The position numbers and the translations under genes are program-made. From Candidatus Brocadia sp. (GTDB lineage: Bacteria > Planctomycetota > Brocadiia > Brocadiales > Brocadiaceae): a stretch of 53,441 bases of DNA. Under the pieces are notes generated by a model. The model saw only the letters and a program-made list of their open reading frames with translations, had not been told where the DNA came from and did not search any database. Below are positions 50,712 to 53,441 of the stretch, piece by piece. The number at the start of each line of letters is the position of its first letter. Position 1 is the first letter of the stretch. The DNA is taken from assembly GCA_021646415.1 (NCBI GenBank), contig SOEU01000023.1, positions 1-53,441 on the forward strand. The letters run 5' to 3'.

Positions 50712-52241
50712 GTGGAATACATTGTCATGAATGGAGGAAATCTTTCTCTCACCCAATTTATTCAGGGGGTGAGGGGTGGGTACCGGGTGATGCTGAGCGA
50801 GGAGGCCGAGGTAAGGGTGATTAAGGCACGCGAGACTGTACAGCGTGCCTTAAACTCTAAACGGGCTATCTATGGGCTAACTACCGGTTTTGGTGCCCTG
50901 AGTGATGTGGTGATTTCAAAAGAACAGACGAAACAATTGCAAAAGAATATATTGATGAGCCATGCAGCAGGTGTAGGAAATTACCTGGACGAGGAAACTG
51001 CAAGGGCTACTCTGCTTCTCAAGATTAATGATCTGGCGAAGGGTTACGCAGGGATTAAGCCGGAGACATTGAAGATTCTCGTAGAGATGTTTAACAAGGG
51101 TGTGTATCCTCTCATGCCCGAAAAGGGTTCTGTTGGTGCCAGTGGTGACCTTGCACCGCTTGCCCACATGGCTCTGGTTTTGGTTGGACAGGGACATGCC
51201 CTTTTTAAGGGCAGAATTTTCAGCGGGAAGGCTGCAATGGAAAAGGCGGGGATTCAATTAGTCGATCTTGATGCTGGGGAGGGATTGGCCCTCATAAACG
51301 GAACACAGGTCATGACGGCCATAGGTGCCATTACTGTCTGTGATGCCTTGAATTTACTCAGGACAGCAGATATTGCGGCAGGGATGAGTTTAGAGGTTCT
51401 GTTAGCATCGAATGTTGAGCTGGACAAGAAGATTCATGACGTGAGACCTCATCCAGGACAGATTATTAGTGCTGATAATCTTCGACGCATTATCCGGAAC
51501 AGTGAGATTGTTTCGTCGCATAAAGACTGCTCCCGTGTGCAGGATGCCTATTCCATCCGGTGCTCTCCACAGGTACATGGGGCTTCTATCGATGCCCTTC
51601 ATTATGCAAGGCGGGTTCTGGAAATTGAGATGAATGCGGCGACTGACAATCCTTTGATTTTTCCGGAGACAGACCAGATTATATCAGGAGGTAACTTTCA
51701 CGGTCAGCCTGTGGCACTGGCGTTAGATTTTCTTGCCATTGCCCTGTCAGAGATAGCTAATATCTCTGAAAGACGCACCGAACGGCTGGTAAATCCTCAG
51801 TTGAGTGGTTTGCCGGCATTTCTTATAAAAGACGCCGGCCTCAATTCGGGTTTTATGATAGCACAATATACGGCGGCGGCCCTCGTTTCCGAGAACAAGG
51901 TGCTTGCCCATCCCGCCAGTGTTGATTCTATTCCTACGTCAGCCAATAAAGAAGACCATGTAAGCATGGGGACCATTGCCGCAAGAAAATGCCGTGAAGT
52001 GCTGAAAAATGCTGAACAGGTGATTTCCATAGAATTACTATGTGCGGCTCAGGCGATGGATCTGTTTACTAACCTTAAGGCAGGTATGGGAACTATGGAG
52101 GCATACCGTCTTATTCGAGAGCACATTACCCACATGGAACAGGACCGCATCGTGTCCGATGATGTAAATACAATGTACAAACTGATACATGAGGGCAAAA
52201 TTCTCAATGCTGTTGAAAACAAGATTGGCCCGTTGAATTAA
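50712..52241 (+). CDS. hutH: Histidine ammonia-lyase
   Basis: A 509-residue enzyme of the aromatic amino acid ammonia-lyase family. The Ala143-Ser144-Gly145 triad in GSVGASGDLAPLAH cyclises to the MIO electrophile. Tyr54 of YGLTTGFG and later motifs such as NGTQVMTA, QDAYSIRCSPQVHGA and ATDNPL are conserved. Residues 83-84 are Ser-His (MSHAAGVG), the histidine-specific pair, rather than the His-Leu of tyrosine lyases. It converts histidine to urocanate and ammonia. No other hut genes lie nearby, so a complete degradation pathway is not shown and the enzyme may serve another purpose. The start is GTG 50712 with CGGAG six bases upstream. Confidence 0.93.
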   Translation: MEYIVMNGGNLSLTQFIQGVRGGYRVMLSEEAEVRVIKARETVQRALNSKRAIYGLTTGFGALSDVVISKEQTKQLQKNILMSHAAGVGNYLDEETARATLLLKINDLAKGYAGIKPETLKILVEMFNKGVYPLMPEKGSVGASGDLAPLAHMALVLVGQGHALFKGRIFSGKAAMEKAGIQLVDLDAGEGLALINGTQVMTAIGAITVCDALNLLRTADIAAGMSLEVLLASNVELDKKIHDVRPHPGQIISADNLRRIIRNSEIVSSHKDCSRVQDAYSIRCSPQVHGASIDALHYARRVLEIEMNAATDNPLIFPETDQIISGGNFHGQPVALALDFLAIALSEIANISERRTERLVNPQLSGLPAFLIKDAGLNSGFMIAQYTAAALVSENKVLAHPASVDSIPTSANKEDHVSMGTIAARKCREVLKNAEQVISIELLCAAQAMDLFTNLKAGMGTMEAYRLIREHITHMEQDRIVSDDVNTMYKLIHEGKILNAVENKIGPLN

Positions 52242-52333
52242 AGAGCAGAATGATTGAAATGGGACGCAGATGAACGTTGATTAGTTTTTTGAAAAATTGT
52301 AGCTGTGAGATATACAATGAAAATGTCAATTTT

Positions 52334-52380
52334 CATGCCCGAAGGGCTTTCAGTATATAACGGCGGGGGTGAAGCCCCAT
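52334..52380. repeat. Paired small hairpins near the end of the right-hand IS
   Basis: GCCCGAAGGGC and GGGGGTGAAGCCCC are two tight hairpins about 15 bases apart, just after the transposase reading frame ends. They may mark the end of the insertion sequence or stop its transcript. No matching inverted copy is visible because the other end lies outside the window. Confidence 0.4.
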
Positions 52381-52385
52381 AAGCG

Positions 52386-52605
52386 CTAACTTGTTTTGAA
52401 GAACTCGAAGCATTTTGAGATCTGCATCTTTCGGGTTCTTGGATTTTCCGATAAAGAACAAGCAATGTCATTCCAGTACTTAAGAACTTCCTGGAATGAT
52501 AACGCTGGTTCTATAGCCCGTTTTACTTGATGAAGCATAAAAGCAAATTTACGCCATTGGCTTTGAGTCTTCTGGCTGGACCATGATGTATCCCCAGGGG
52601 GAAAA
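52386..52605 (-). pseudogene. C-terminal tail of the IS4-family transposase in a shifted frame
   Basis: Reads PPGDTSWSSQKTQSQWRKFA, then FMLHQVKRAIEPALSFQEVL to a TAA-type end at 52386. This is the expected C-terminal region of the same transposase. It lies in a different frame from the main part, with the switch inside the TTTTTCCCCC run at about 52603-52612. Either the gene is dead or a slip in this run joins the two parts. Confidence 0.6.
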
Positions 52606-53441
52606 AGACTTGGCAAAATCTATGAGTTTTTCTGTTAAAAGAGCAACAAATAATTTGCCATAAAGCCAAGCTTTTGAGCTATCATCGTCGTATTTAGGTA
52701 AGTGTCCAAATTGTGCTATTTGTTTAAATCTCTTAAAGACCAGTTCAATTTGCCATCGAATTCGATACCATTCTAAGATATCAAAAGCGGTAAATCGATT
52801 TTCAGGAAACGTTGTGAATACAATTACGTACTTGGCATAAATAAGGGTCTCCGGTTTCAGTTCAATGCCCTTTTTGCTTGCATGTCTTCTGAGTTTTTTA
52901 TGAGCTATTTTAATAGCTTCTTCTGTTTTGCGTATTACACAAAGGCGCCCTCTGACATATTCGGTATTATCGACGTTTGGAATAAAAACGTTCCATGATT
53001 TTATAGCAAGAGGTCTTTTTAGATGTTGGATTTCTTTCGATAAAGCAAAGGAATTGTTTTCTCCATCGAATATTCGTAGAGATTGCGAATTAACTCTAAC
53101 GCTAAGATAAGCGCCTTTCCTTGTGGCATAATGAATTCCTTGACCAGTACAGTAACCTCTGTCAGCTATAATATAATCATCTTTTTTTATCGGAAACTGA
53201 AAAAAAGATTCTCCTGAACCTTCGCCTTCAGTTTCCGTAAGTTTAAAGAAATCGCAAGATAACGAAGGAACCACAATACTATAGTGAATGCGCCAAAGAC
53301 TTCCTGTTCTTCCAGGTTCCTTTACTGTTGTTGCATCAAATAAGCGAAGATGGAAATTTTTCCGTTCATCAATTTGGAGGCCACGCTCACGGAATAAAGA
53401 TAAACACAATTTATATAACCATTCTTTGCTCTTTTTTAATC
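52549..53441 (-). CDS. IS4-family DDE transposase, partial at window edge
   Basis: Open to the right-hand edge (the frame reads LKKSKEWLYKLCLS before the TTG at 53409), so the N-terminus is missing. The catalytic residues are visible: first Asp in LRLFDATTVKEPG, second Asp in IIADRGYC, and Glu in the signature YRIRWQIELVFKRFK, a perfect Y-x2-R-x3-E-x6-K that defines the IS4 family. After SFSPWG the frame runs on to an unrelated end (YIMVQPEDSKPMA). The true C-terminal sequence continues in another frame downstream, so the gene is frameshifted near 52605. Function: cut-and-paste transposition of its own element. Confidence 0.85.
   Translation of the reverse strand, partial: LKKSKEWLYKLCLSLFRERGLQIDERKNFHLRLFDATTVKEPGRTGSLWRIHYSIVVPSLSCDFFKLTETEGEGSGESFFQFPIKKDDYIIADRGYCTGQGIHYATRKGAYLSVRVNSQSLRIFDGENNSFALSKEIQHLKRPLAIKSWNVFIPNVDNTEYVRGRLCVIRKTEEAIKIAHKKLRRHASKKGIELKPETLIYAKYVIVFTTFPENRFTAFDILEWYRIRWQIELVFKRFKQIAQFGHLPKYDDDSSKAWLYGKLFVALLTEKLIDFAKSFSPWGYIMVQPEDSKPMA

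Overview
The window looks like a chromosomal segment of an anammox-type planctomycete (Brocadiales). This is inferred from gene content, not from a marker search. The evidence is multihaem c-type cytochromes with both standard and expanded haem motifs, a polyferredoxin, sigma-54 response regulators, a GGDEF sensor, many PMT-type glycosyltransferases, a B12-dependent radical SAM protein and abundant palindromic interspersed repeats. No rRNA, tRNA or CRISPR array was seen.

Layout. 1-5000 is an accessory island: the start of a transposase at the left edge, then a BrnT/BrnA toxin-antitoxin pair, a frameshifted helical-repeat protein and a putative PD-(D/E)XK nuclease. The last four genes sit between two ~115-bp imperfect direct repeats (374-490 and 4780-4897). 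5080-13415 is core-like: a NapH-like polyferredoxin, rpsO-pnp, a cold-shock protein, a histidine kinase with an NtrC-type regulator, and a small zinc-ribbon membrane protein. A peroxiredoxin follows behind a strong sigma-70 promoter. 14089-15270 is a decayed integron: a twice-deleted integron integrase, one gene cassette (cupin) closed by an attC-like site, and a truncated DUF262 gene.

15454-24891 (minus strand) carries a hydrolase, hexahaem and pentahaem cytochromes, a remnant of a third cytochrome, an orphan cytochrome b subunit IV-like protein, a class III aminotransferase, a metallophosphoesterase, a U32 protein and an adenylating enzyme. 24953-39343 (minus) carries an MMPL exporter and a large membrane glycosylation region. 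That region has four PMT-type transferases and two paralogous [GT2 + LAB_N] modules. Between the two modules lies a run of an SDR/thioester-reductase-like protein, an SCP2 protein and three small exported proteins, two of which carry unusual haem-like motifs. 39378-45807 (minus) is signalling: an NtrC regulator, its kinase (with an in-frame palindromic insertion) and a multi-sensor GGDEF protein whose receiver has Glu at the usual phospho-Asp site. 46692-48524 encodes a porin and a periplasmic protein. 48951-52241 (plus) encodes a B12-radical SAM enzyme and histidine ammonia-lyase. The right edge holds a frameshifted IS4-family transposase.

Together the genes point to envelope glycosylation and lipid handling, periplasmic electron transfer and two-component control, with the two accessory islands (374-4897 and 14089-15270) as the least ordinary parts. 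The non-coding stretches at 16913-17458, 40728-40921, 45841-46691 and 48525-48950 are mostly built from a few families of palindromic repeats.
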